From contig CANOBT010000045.1 in assembly GCA_947564305.1 (NCBI GenBank), positions 1-36,327 on the forward strand: 36,327 bases of DNA, written 5' to 3'. Of this stretch, positions 10,569-18,364 are shown piece by piece. Positions within the stretch are counted from its first letter, which is position 1; every line of letters begins with the position of its first letter. The notes under the pieces are model-generated. The model searched no databases and was not told the DNA's origin. It saw only the letters and a program-made list of their open reading frames with translations. The position numbers and the translations under genes are program-made. This stretch comes from an uncultured Lachnospiraceae bacterium. Lineage in GTDB: Bacteria > Bacillota_A > Clostridia > Lachnospirales > Lachnospiraceae.

Positions 10569-10593
10569 ATTGTTTTTTATTGTAAATTATTGT
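10569..10593 (+). promoter_or_regulatory. Three ATTGT boxes at exact 10-bp spacing
   Basis: ATTGT begins at 10569, 10579 and 10589, one helical turn apart. The array lies between the divergent lacZ and AraC genes, 15-39 bp upstream of the lacZ -35 hexamer, a normal place for an AraC-type activator. The related string ATTGTTTTTATTGTAAA is found before the second AraC gene (18607-18623), and paired TTGTAAT boxes before the GH43 gene at 21 kb. Confidence 0.5.
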
Positions 10594-10692
10594 ATAGTTT
10601 TTTCAAATAGCAGTGATATAAAAAAACAGACCTTGTAAGTTCACTTATTAAGAGTTACATTTTTATATTGTGATTGAATGGAGGAACAGCAA

Positions 10693-11889
10693 ATGCAAAT
10701 GATTGACTTCTGCGAAACCTGTTTTCAGGATTATGGAATTCCCCTTATTTGCCGCCAGGGAGATGCTCTGGTTTATTCTACATTTTATAATGTACTGCAT
10801 ATTCAGACCATGCCAATTACGATATTTGACCACTCATCCAGAAATCCGGATTTTCATACCGATGCTTCCGGTATGCTCTACGGCAGGATTCACATAGATG
10901 ACGGTGATTATCTTTTAGATATCGGTCCTGTCTTTGAAGTTCCTGTCAATGACTCCGCCATCCATTCTTTTATGCGTGATAACGCCCTCGACAAAAAATA
11001 CCGTGCCTTTGTTGCAGAGCTTTTAACAAATATTCCCCGCTTGACTTGCACCCGTTTTCTGTACCATCTTGCCTTCCTGCATTATGTGCTGAATGGCGAG
11101 CGGATATCTATATCAGAGCATTTTTTTCAGGACCATACAGACTCTCTCCTTCAATACTCGGTTGCCGAAGTCTTGAATTCCTATAACAACAAAGAAGCCA
11201 TGAACCTGCACAATACTTATTTCTATGAACAAAAATTATACACCCTGATACAGAAAGGCAATCCAGAAGAACTCAAAAATTTCCTTATAACAGACAGCAA
11301 CCTGCTTCGGGAAGGGCTTCTGGCTGATACGCCCCTTCGCCAGGCAAAAAATATCTTTATCGGCGCTGTCACAAAAGCCGGTATGCTTGGCGCCATTCCG
11401 GGCGGACTGGATATCGAACAGACCTACGAATTGATAGATCTCTATATTCAGGAAGCAGAACGTAAGAACTTTATCGAAGATATCCAACAGCTTCAATATA
11501 CGATGCTTCTTGATTTCTGCCTTCGTGTAAAAAACAGCAGCATTCCGAAAGGGATTCCTACAGAGCTTTTTCATGCCATGGATTTTATCCGTACTCACAC
11601 GAATGAACCTATCAGTATCACAGACGTAGCAACTTTCTTAAATAGGAGCAGTTCCTATACCATCCAGCTTTTCAAAAAAAATCTGGACATCAACATTGGA
11701 GCCTATATAACAAGATGTAAACTGGAGGAAGCCAAAAGCCTGCTCGCTTACAGTACAAAAAGCCTGCTGGAAATCAGCACTTATCTGTGCTTTTCCAGTC
11801 AGGCTTATTTCCAAAATGTGTTTAAGAAAAAATTTGGCGTTACTCCACTGCAATATCGGAAGCAGCATCAGACTACCGGGAGAATTTAA
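10693..11889 (+). CDS. AraC-family regulator, YesN-like, probable regulator of lacZ
   Basis: A GGAGGAACA site lies 8 bases before the ATG at 10693, so I prefer that start (398 aa) over the ATG at 10678. The N-terminal 270 residues form a helical/mixed sensory domain of the type seen in Lachnospiraceae YesN-like regulators, including GDYLLDIGPVFEVPV and HNTYFYEQKLYTLI. The C-terminal 100 residues hold the two AraC HTH motifs, SITDVATFLNRSSSYTIQLFKK and SLLEISTYLCFSSQAYFQNVFKKKFGVTPLQYRK. It is divergent from lacZ, with the ATTGT boxes between them. A clear paralogue (18675-19250) is truncated. The following XRE gene starts 1 bp after its stop. Confidence 0.88.
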   Translation: MQMIDFCETCFQDYGIPLICRQGDALVYSTFYNVLHIQTMPITIFDHSSRNPDFHTDASGMLYGRIHIDDGDYLLDIGPVFEVPVNDSAIHSFMRDNALDKKYRAFVAELLTNIPRLTCTRFLYHLAFLHYVLNGERISISEHFFQDHTDSLLQYSVAEVLNSYNNKEAMNLHNTYFYEQKLYTLIQKGNPEELKNFLITDSNLLREGLLADTPLRQAKNIFIGAVTKAGMLGAIPGGLDIEQTYELIDLYIQEAERKNFIEDIQQLQYTMLLDFCLRVKNSSIPKGIPTELFHAMDFIRTHTNEPISITDVATFLNRSSSYTIQLFKKNLDINIGAYITRCKLEEAKSLLAYSTKSLLEISTYLCFSSQAYFQNVFKKKFGVTPLQYRKQHQTTGRI

Positions 11890-11890
11890 A

Positions 11891-12544
11891 TTGACCAGCT
11901 ATCACTTTGGTGATATTATCAAATCAAAATATCTGAGCAAGGCCCAATCGGTACTCGGTGATGCCTTTGATTACGCCGTCAATACTTGCGGCATTCCCGG
12001 AAATGATTTTGTAAAACTCTTTATTGCCAGTTCTGTAAGCAAGCGAATGGAAAATGGAGAGCCCGCCTGTCTTGCAGGCAAAAGCGGTATTGAAATTGTG
12101 GTGGAAATCGTTGAAGAAACAAAGGGTCAAAAACTTCAGATCGAACCGCAGGATCACTTCGGACGCTCAAGGGAATACTGGATTGGATGGGCATCTGCCT
12201 ATTATCAGTGGTATTCAAACCGAAAGTACAGTGATATTTTTAAGGTGTTCTCTTTTGAAAATCTGCAAAAAATGTATTACACTCTCCATGAGGCGGATAT
12301 CACAAAATTTGCTGACATTGCGGATGCACGAATGAAAGAATATTTTTCTGAAACAAATTTGAAACGCATTCGCACAGCCTATGGCCTCACCCAGGCTAAA
12401 TTGGCGGAACATTCCGGTGTCAGTCTCCGATCCATCCAGATGTATGAACAGCGAAACAAAAATATTAATAAGGCAAGCGCAGATACAATATATCGTCTCG
12501 CAAAAATCCTTGGCTGCACAATGGAAGACTTGGTTGAGAAATAA
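11891..12544 (+). CDS. XRE-type helix-turn-helix protein, translationally coupled to AraC
   Basis: I set the start at TTG 11891, because GGGAGA at the end of the araC gene lies 7 bases before it and LTSYHFGDIIKSKYLSKAQ looks like the family's natural beginning. The first 25 residues of the longer frame from 11816 are read from araC coding sequence. The product is 217 aa. About 150 residues form an uncharacterised N-terminal domain, and a C-terminal HTH_3 domain follows (LKRIRTAYGLTQAKLAEHSGVSLRSIQMYEQ). From memory, such proteins in Firmicutes often accompany DUF3791/DUF3990 genes in toxin-antitoxin-like operons. No such partner is present, so this may be an orphan. Confidence 0.7.
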   Translation: MTSYHFGDIIKSKYLSKAQSVLGDAFDYAVNTCGIPGNDFVKLFIASSVSKRMENGEPACLAGKSGIEIVVEIVEETKGQKLQIEPQDHFGRSREYWIGWASAYYQWYSNRKYSDIFKVFSFENLQKMYYTLHEADITKFADIADARMKEYFSETNLKRIRTAYGLTQAKLAEHSGVSLRSIQMYEQRNKNINKASADTIYRLAKILGCTMEDLVEK

Positions 12545-12557
12545 ATCTGCATAATTT

Positions 12558-12632
12558 TTACCAAGCTGCGCAATCTTCTTGCGGCCAACCATTCGCTTTT
12601 CTATGTTTGATGATTTTATCTGACAACTTCAT
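12558..12632 (-). pseudogene. 24-codon remnant of an XRE repressor
   Basis: GAAGGAGGATTTCATC precedes an ATG at 12632 that reads MKLSDKIIKHRKANGWPQED and stops at 12558. This is the standard start of a Clostridia XRE regulator (MKLSDKIIKLRK..GWSQEE). Everything after helix 2 is gone, cut where the 3' end of the rightward XRE gene begins. A TACAAT -10 lies upstream. It is too short to act and is a deletion scar. Confidence 0.65.
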
Positions 12633-12749
12633 GATGAAATCCTCCTTCGATTTGGTGATTTCATTGTAGCAAAAACCACTTCCAACTACCACCACATCAG
12701 CTTTACAATTCCGCAACATGACTTTACAGACCACCAAATCCCAATTTGT

Positions 12750-13169
12750 TTATTCGTACTTTCCAGTAATTTCAATCGTATTTCCATCTGGATCAACAAT
12801 ATTAAAATACCAATACGGCATATGTACGTTGACATACATAAGTTCCGAAACCACTCCTATATCTAATTTCTTCAATCGCTCATACTCATTCTGCAAATCA
12901 TCGACATCAAAATTGAAAACCACAATATTATTTTTAGGTATACCTGTTTCCTTATAAAAATCATCAATATAGGCTTGATTAAATTTCTCGCTTGGTTCTT
13001 TTTCGATTATTTTTTCATCGTAAGATTTATTGTATAATGCAATTTTATTGCTAAATTGCACCCATCTATCATCATTTGCCTTTAGTGGTTCCTCTTGTAG
13101 TAATTGACGATAGAAATTCACAGACTTTTCTATATCACTTACAAAAATATACATTGTTCCAAGTGTCAT
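12750..13169 (-). CDS. VOC (glyoxalase/bleomycin-resistance) family protein
   Basis: The ATG at 13169, with GGAGGTC four bases upstream, gives 139 aa beginning MTLGTMYIFVSDIEKSVNFYRQLL, a standard VOC start. The frame that extends to 13325 is only an artefact upstream. The protein holds two beta-alpha-beta-beta-beta units and ends with the usual MPYWYFNIVDPDGNTIEITGKYE, whose Glu is the common metal-ligand position. VOC proteins include lyases, dioxygenases and drug-binding proteins, and the substrate cannot be read from this sequence. It lies alone between a dead XRE start and a KilA-N fragment. Confidence 0.8.
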   Translation of the reverse strand: MTLGTMYIFVSDIEKSVNFYRQLLQEEPLKANDDRWVQFSNKIALYNKSYDEKIIEKEPSEKFNQAYIDDFYKETGIPKNNIVVFNFDVDDLQNEYERLKKLDIGVVSELMYVNVHMPYWYFNIVDPDGNTIEITGKYE

Positions 13170-13251
13170 AATGACCTCCCTGACTTCCGATTGTGAATTG
13201 ATAATTTTTAAGGGAAACAAAATCACATAAAACATTATAACACAATATAAA

Positions 13252-13527
13252 TCAGGCGAAAAGAACTGCTTGAATATGCCCGATTGGCACTGCATTGATA
13301 TTTTCCCTCTTGGCGCTCCATCCAAGTAAAGCCTGTTCTTCTTTCTTTAACCGCTCAAATTCCTTGATAAGATATAATTTGAACTGCGGAGATACCCAGC
13401 TTGCAAACTCAAACGCAATATCATTATAAACATATGTTCCTCCATATCGTCCCGCTTTTGCTACAATTCCCTTTGAACTTGTACGGGATATCCATCTGTA
13501 ATACTTGTATCTCTGTTCCATCAACAT
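13252..13527 (-). pseudogene. KilA-N domain protein fragment
   Basis: The frame contains KAGRYGGTYVYNDIAFEFASWVSPQFKLYLIKEFERLKKEEQ and LGWSAKRE. These are the C-terminal half of a KilA-N domain and the start of its linker, a phage or mobile-element DNA-binding family of about 270 aa. The N-terminal half and everything after SAKRE are missing. The first codons overlap the end of the carbamoyltransferase-like gene, so the start is probably not natural. It is a remnant of a mobile element or defence-island gene. Confidence 0.7.
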
Positions 13528-14381
13528 TTAGTTTCCCCATGTGACACCCCCTCATCCATCAGGCAATAAATCACAATAGCCTGTTGTATCTCTAACAAAT
13601 ATCTCTTAAACTGATAGCCGACAAAGTAATCAGAATCAATTACGTCTTCGGATACTTCCTCGCCACGATAGAAGGGCGGACATGGATTTAAAATAGCATT
13701 TTCATTTGCCATATCCATAATTTCTTTCGTAATCTGATAGTGCCCAAAATCTCCGAGCATATCTACTGGCAATGAGTCTGTGCATATAATATCTTTTCCT
13801 TTAACAGCTTCTTTGATATCTCTAAACACCTGCACTCCTTCCATTTCATATCCATCTGGACAGCATTGCGACAATTCAAATCCCAAAACACTTGCTGCTT
13901 CCTTCCAGGAAAGAGCAATATTGCCGGACTCACCGCAAAAAAGGTATTTGTCCTTTGTAAAATTTGCTCTGATTTTAGATAATGAATACATATCTGAAAT
14001 AATTTCACAGGGATGGTTCCAATCTGTCATTGCATTTATGACAGGAATTGTTGAATATTGCGCAAGTTCCTTAACAACATCTATATTTCTATGTCTGACA
14101 ATGATCCCATCTGCCCAATTATTCAGATATCCGCAAACATCTTCCAGTTTTTCTTTCTTATCCAGGGTTTCTGTCGGAAATAGTATTGATTGTCCGCCAA
14201 ACAGATATATTCCTTTTTCAAATGTTACACGGGTTCTTAAACTTGTATTGGGAAAGAATAAAACGATGCTTTTCCCATTTAGGAAATTTTTAAATCTTCC
14301 CTTTTGGATTTCATCTGCTATATGGAAAATTTCAAAAATGTCCTCTTTTCTAAGATTCAGTAAATCAATTAAATTTCTCAA
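13521..14381 (-). CDS. Ornithine/aspartate carbamoyltransferase-like protein with altered active-site motifs
   Basis: This 286-aa protein starts at TTG 14381, with GGAGGG 5 bases upstream. The N-terminal half carries the carbamoyl-phosphate site: FPNTSLRTR (43-51, the SxRTR motif) and TIPVINAMTDWNHPCE. The usual HPxQ reads H123-P-C-E126. The C-terminal half binds the second substrate. The HCLPxHRGxEV signature of ornithine enzymes reads NPCPPFYRGEEVS (232-244), and SMG is absent (TDSLPVD). It is about 20-40 aa shorter than typical enzymes. It probably carbamoylates something other than ornithine, or has lost activity. The GNAT gene lies 19 bp upstream on the same strand, suggesting a two-step modification of one substrate (inference). 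Confidence 0.75.
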   Translation of the reverse strand: MRNLIDLLNLRKEDIFEIFHIADEIQKGRFKNFLNGKSIVLFFPNTSLRTRVTFEKGIYLFGGQSILFPTETLDKKEKLEDVCGYLNNWADGIIVRHRNIDVVKELAQYSTIPVINAMTDWNHPCEIISDMYSLSKIRANFTKDKYLFCGESGNIALSWKEAASVLGFELSQCCPDGYEMEGVQVFRDIKEAVKGKDIICTDSLPVDMLGDFGHYQITKEIMDMANENAILNPCPPFYRGEEVSEDVIDSDYFVGYQFKRYLLEIQQAIVIYCLMDEGVSHGETKC

Positions 14382-14400
14382 TCAATCCCTCCGTTCTGCA

Positions 14401-14835
14401 TTATATCCATTGGACAAAAGCCGTTTTATTGTTACTGTTATAGCCTGCTTTCCTGTAAAAGTCCAATGTACTTTCTTTCTTAGAGCCTGTGAGCAGCATC
14501 ATTTTATAGCAGTTTTCTCTTATAGCAATCTCTTTGGCGTAATCCAGGCACTGCGTTGCCAGCCCTCTGTTTCTGTATCTTTCATCAGTGATCACATTTT
14601 CAATAAAAGCATATGACCGCTGGTTGTGCGTCAGATTGGGAATAATGACACAGACACAGGAGGATACTATTTTTCCATCTTCCTCCACAACAATCACATG
14701 ATGATCTTTGTTCTGAAAAATAGCATCCCAAATCTGTAATAAATCAGTAGTCTTTTCTGGCATAGGATTGTTATGTAACTGTACATACAATTTTAATAAA
14801 CCGTCTAAATCGTTTTTTTCTATCTCTCTAACCAT
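14401..14835 (-). CDS. GNAT-family N-acetyltransferase
   Basis: The start at ATG 14835 has GGGGG 8 bases upstream and gives the usual MVREIEKNDLDGLLKLY beginning (144 aa). The upstream in-frame ATG at 14850 is less likely. The acetyl-CoA loop is VITDERYRNRGLATQCLDYA (the RxxGxA pattern), followed by CYKMMLLTGSKKESTLDFYRKAGY, a typical GNAT C-terminus. It is probably co-transcribed with the carbamoyltransferase-like gene. The acceptor is unknown. Confidence 0.82.
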   Translation of the reverse strand: MVREIEKNDLDGLLKLYVQLHNNPMPEKTTDLLQIWDAIFQNKDHHVIVVEEDGKIVSSCVCVIIPNLTHNQRSYAFIENVITDERYRNRGLATQCLDYAKEIAIRENCYKMMLLTGSKKESTLDFYRKAGYNSNNKTAFVQWI

Positions 14836-15116
14836 ATACTGTTCCCCCATTCACCATAAGTATTTTTGAGGAACTCACGTATAAGTAGCATATATTCCTC
14901 CGAATTTTATATAGAATCAACCGCAAATCTATTGTACCATATTCCTTGGTATTTATCATTAAAATATGGTAAAGACCAAGAGATTATCTCGCCCCTCGGT
15001 CTTTGCTCTTGCCTGTCTTTTGCTGTTGGCAATCTGTTGTTTCTTTTTGCGGTCAATCCTGTTTTGCAGTTCGATATCTTACAAAATGGAACCTGCAGAA
15101 ATAGGTAAATTCATGG

Positions 15117-15145
15117 TTGAATTTTTAGAAATCAGCTATTATAGT
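15117..15145 (+). promoter_or_regulatory. Promoter of the first HEPN gene
   Basis: TTGAAT (15117-15122) and TATAGT (15140-15145) are spaced by 17 bp. The predicted transcript starts near 15152, about 31 bases before the ATG. Confidence 0.55.
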
Positions 15146-15154
15146 AGTATGTAA

Positions 15155-15167
15155 AGTTACTGTAACT
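15155..15167. promoter_or_regulatory. Operator-like inverted repeat in the HEPN leader
   Basis: AGTTAC and GTAACT form a perfect 6-bp inverted repeat around one base. It lies just after the predicted transcription start and before the CAGGAGGG ribosome site, which fits a repressor site or a small leader structure. Confidence 0.4.
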
Positions 15168-15182
15168 GCCAGGAGGGCATCT

Positions 15183-15722
15183 ATGTGTGATATACGTCTT
15201 TTTAAATCTGCTTATACTGATTTTGAATTAGAAAAGGAAATTTCCCAGATTCCGCGAAATGATGAAGCATTTTTGAATGGAATCGCATATCATTTGCAAC
15301 AGTCTGTAGAAAAACTATTGAAAGCCTTTCTGGAATGCAAAGGCGTAACAGTTCCGAATACTCATGATATTTACAAACTGGTCCGAATGTCACGGGATAA
15401 TGGTTCTAATATCACTTTAACCAAATGGCTGGAAGACCGCGCCGACACATTAACCCGTTGGGAAATGGATACCCGATATAATATGGATTATTCTGTAGAA
15501 TCGGAAAGAGTGATAGAAGGAATCGAAGAAATCGGGCATCTTTTTGAAGAAAACGGCATTCAGTATGAATTAAGGCAGGAGCTTCAAAATCCGGAAACAA
15601 AGGATAAACTTGCCTCTTTTTTTCCAAAAGCATTTGTTCCGGCAGATGACTTCGAATGGAATTGTTATTACCAAATCTACAGAAAACAATTAGACACTTT
15701 TGGCAGAAGTGGAATAGATTGA
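15183..15722 (+). CDS. HEPN-domain protein, copy 1
   Basis: This 179-aa protein begins MCDIRLFKSAY after an ideal AGGAGGG site. Residues about 30-70 hold the HEPN helix pair AYHLQQSVEKLLKAFLECKG and the THDIYKL motif of PF05168-type HEPN proteins. DTRYNMDY follows near residue 100, at the position of the family's Y..RY block. The C-terminus is DDFEWNCYYQIYRKQL. The RNase-type Rx4-6H motif is not visible. HEPN proteins usually pair with a nucleotidyltransferase (MNT) antitoxin, but none is next to it here. A paralogue with the same start and end motifs lies at 21275-21787. Confidence 0.78.
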   Translation: MCDIRLFKSAYTDFELEKEISQIPRNDEAFLNGIAYHLQQSVEKLLKAFLECKGVTVPNTHDIYKLVRMSRDNGSNITLTKWLEDRADTLTRWEMDTRYNMDYSVESERVIEGIEEIGHLFEENGIQYELRQELQNPETKDKLASFFPKAFVPADDFEWNCYYQIYRKQLDTFGRSGID

Positions 15723-15852
15723 ACCGCTGAGCAGGCATGAAAGGTTATAACCAACTGTGCAGCTGCAATCCGACAGCCCAATTGCATGCAGTTTATTACA
15801 ATGCAGCCGAGCTGCCGGATCAGTCCCTGTTATCTGGCAGAAACTCTCCTGA

Positions 15853-17950
15853 TCAGGATTGTCCGTCTCCTACCTTAATCACAACTTCCTCCTCGCGGTC
15901 CCCCGCAGATACAATAATCTTCGCCTGTCCCGGCTCTTTCGCAGCCCGAATCACAGCCATCGCCGCCCCGTCATAGGTATTCCATGTATCGCTCTGATAG
16001 CTGCCTTCACAGCTTGGATCGGCACTTCCAAATCCCTGGAGCACGGCATTTCCATCTACCTTTACTGTAACTGCCGCTTCTTCCTGGCGGTTGAGATTTC
16101 CCTCTGCGTCCGTCAATCTGATTTTCACAAAGGCAAGGCTCTGCCCGTCTGCCGGAAGTTCGGTACGGTCTGTTTCTACTTTCAGCCAGTCTGCTTTTCC
16201 TGCTGTCACCAACTCGGACCGCCCCGCTTCTTTACCGTCCACGTAACTGACCGCTTCCAGTTTTCCCGGCCGGTAAGGCACATCATACGTGGTCGCATAA
16301 GTTCCGGAGACAGACTGCTTCCCGAAACTTTCTCCATTTAAAAATAATTCCACTTCATCGGCATTGGCATAAACATCCACACTGGCCGTTTTTCCTTCAT
16401 AGCCATTCCATGTCCAGCTTGCAATATTATCCTTCCACATCCACGGTGTTTTTACTGCCGTCTTACCGGCCTTATCCATCCGCAGCACTCCTATGGCCGG
16501 AATATTTCCGATACCGAACACGGCCTGCCGCAGGAAACTAATCGGCTTTCTGTCTCCCAGAATATCAATATCGCCGATGCCTGCCAGCCTGTCCGGCCAG
16601 TGGGCGGAGAAATTCTCTCCCCCGTCATAATGGAAGATACCGCATCCGGCTTCTCCCAGATAGTCATATCCGGTCCATGTAAAATCTCCAAGTACATGAG
16701 GATTGCGTGTTACCACGTCCCAGAGATGAACGATATCTGCCGGAAATGTTTCCGTTCCCAGTACCACACGGTTTGGATGCCGTCTGTGGTCTTCCTCATG
16801 AAGCGCCGTCAGATAATTATATCCCGAAATATCATTTGCCGCGGCAAACTCACCGATTAATTCCTCCAGAATCGGGCTTGTGGCGATTGCATCTGCCAGA
16901 GGACCTACCATCACATTCGCCATTCCATTTACCGCGTCTGCTCCGCCCCGTTCCGCCGAGTCCGCTCCGTCCGTATCCTGGGGCGCCTGCATTGCGGCAA
17001 GCTGCTCCGGCGTCATGCCGCTTGCCTGGCAGATGATCTCGCCCATTCTGTCTGCTCCTGCCATCAGACCGTTAATTCCGCTGGTCGTATAACGTGTGGA
17101 ATCCAATCTTTTAATCTCCCCATGAATCTTCCGGTTCCACTCTGCTCCACGCGGCGTACCGGCTTCCGGTATTTCATTTCCCGTAGAATAAATAATGACA
17201 CTGGGGTGATTGTAGTCTTTTTCCACCATATTTTCCACATCCTGCTTCCAGAACTCCGGAAAATAATTGGCGTAATCATGTTGGTTTTTTGTTCTTGTCC
17301 AAATATCGGACAGTTCATCCATAACAAACATTCCCAGACGATCGCAGGCATCCAGCATTGCCTTGCTCATCGGATGGTGGGAACTGCGGAGCGCGTTGAA
17401 CCCTGCCTCCTTCATCTGAAGGCAGCGGCGGTACTCTGCATCCGGGAAGGTTGCTGCACCGATTAGTCCGTTATCATGATGAATACACGTACCCCGGAGC
17501 TTTACAGGTTTTCCGTTGACCAACAAGCCCTGCTTCGCGTTTAACCGGAGAGTACGGATTCCCACAGGAACGCTTATGTTGTCTATGATATTTTCCCCTT
17601 CTTTAAGCGCAATCTCACAGGTATAGAGATTCGGCGTTTCGTCGCTCCACAGAGCGGGATTCTCTATCACCAGGCGCATACCGCATGTCTGGGTACTGTC
17701 CCCAAAAAACGTGACGCGGGTCTGCTCTTTTGCTGCGGGCACTTTATCTTCATTAAGCAAGGCAGCTTCCAACTGGAGCTGAACAGGCGCCTGAACCCGG
17801 CTGCGCACAGGAACTTCCAGTTCTACAACAGCCGCCTCTTCATCGGCTTCTTTTGTGGAAATCCTTACACCCTGGGCGGGAATATGTACCGGAGGGCCCA
17901 CCCAGGCATTCACCGGACGGTACAGGCCGGCACCAATGTAATCGGCTGTG
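15853..17950 (-). pseudogene. GH2 glycosidase (DUF4982 type), N-terminus deleted
   Basis: The body is a GH2 enzyme. An immunoglobulin-like sandwich ends in GIRTLRLNAKQGLLVNGKPVKLRG, and a TIM barrel follows with acid/base YSTGNEIPE and nucleophile LGTETFPADI. A DUF4982-type domain (SWTWNGYEGKTASVDVYANADEVELFLNGES) and a last Ig-like domain complete it. The N-terminal jelly-roll, about 150-200 residues, is missing. The frame can be followed upstream only to IGAGLYRPVNAWVGPP (near 17950), where it joins an AraC fragment out of frame. A GTG at 17913 could start a truncated protein, but the GH2 fold needs the N-terminal domain. The gene looks GC-richer than its neighbours. Confidence 0.8.
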
Positions 17951-18104
17951 ATTCTTCTCTAAGATACATTTCTCCGTTCTGTACAAAATACACTACATAT
18001 TCACCCGCTTTCCGCCGTTTGTGGACATAGGGCGGCGTGACGACCGTTTTGTCAATAAAATGAATCTGAGGGAGAATTTCTGCGTGAATCCTGTAAAACT
18101 CCAT
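17951..18104 (-). pseudogene. AraC regulator, 5' fragment
   Basis: AAGGAGAAC precedes the ATG at 18104. The frame MEFYRIHAEILPQIHFIDKT, then PPYVHKRRKAGEYVVYFVQNGEMYLREE, is the start of an AraC-type N-terminal cupin domain. After LREE (about 17950) it enters GH2 sequence in the wrong frame and stops at 17910. One deletion removed the AraC C-terminus and the GH2 N-terminus. Upstream, ATGATATCAT at 18145-18154 is a perfect palindrome, possibly part of the old promoter. Confidence 0.65.
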
Positions 18105-18218
18105 AGGAATGTTCTCCTTATTTTTTGTACTAATGAATAGTACTATGATATCATAAAAAGGGGCTGTCTTTTAACTAAATTTATTCATGCGTTTATTCTG
18201 AATTGAAAAAAATGAATA

Positions 18219-18247
18219 TTGAAAAAAAAATTTGCATATGCTATAAT
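18219..18247 (+). promoter_or_regulatory. Promoter of the antitoxin small RNA
   Basis: TTGAAA (18219-18224), a 17-bp spacer and a perfect TATAAT (18242-18247) preceded by TGC make this the best promoter seen in the window. No coding sequence follows; the transcript would start near 18254. Confidence 0.75.
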
Positions 18248-18253
18248 GCCATT

Positions 18254-18340
18254 AGGCAAAAGGATGCAAAGTTCCATGTGAACAAAGAATGAAATCCCCG
18301 AACCGTGTTCCAGCACAGTTCGGGGATTCTTCTTTTCTTT
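18254..18340 (+). ncRNA. Putative antitoxin sRNA of a par/Fst-like type I system
   Basis: The RNA runs from the promoter at 18219-18247 to the terminator at 18293-18328, about 85 nt. It has two blocks, AAAAGGATGCAAA (18258-18270) and TCCATGTGAACA (18273-18284). They recur in the same order at 18442-18454 and 18459-18470, over the start codon of the toxin gene on the opposite strand. The RNA is therefore complementary to the toxin mRNA from just after its Shine-Dalgarno sequence into about codon 7, with a short non-matching gap (2 versus 4 bases). It is also fully complementary across the shared terminator. In Fst/par systems RNAII blocks toxin translation through such direct repeats; the same is inferred here. 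Confidence 0.7.
18293..18328. terminator. Shared bidirectional terminator of toxin and sRNA
   Basis: AATCCCCGAAC (18293-18303) pairs perfectly with GTTCGGGGATT (18318-18328), with a partly paired 14-base loop. A T-rich run CTTCTTTTCTTTT follows on the + strand, and a less strict one (TCATTCTTTGTT) on the - strand. Confidence 0.85.
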
Positions 18341-18364
18341 TATAGTGGCAAAGCACCCACTAGG

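Noticed and set aside
11816..11890. Extended N-terminus of the XRE protein from ATG 11816
   Set aside because: It lies inside the conserved end of araC and has no ribosome site; TTG 11891 fits the family start and has GGGAGA.
13170..13325. Extended N-terminus of the VOC protein
   Set aside because: The ATG at 13169 has a GGAGG site and a standard VOC start; the extension overlaps KilA-N sequence.
13780..14616. 278-aa rightward frame opposite the carbamoyltransferase-like gene
   Set aside because: It is antisense to a clear enzyme frame plus the GNAT end, has no ribosome site and no domain pattern.
14966..15154. 62-codon rightward frame with a hydrophobic stretch before HEPN copy 1
   Set aside because: No ribosome site, and its 3' part contains the HEPN promoter. 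On the other strand only a short Lys/Arg-rich frame without a start is visible.
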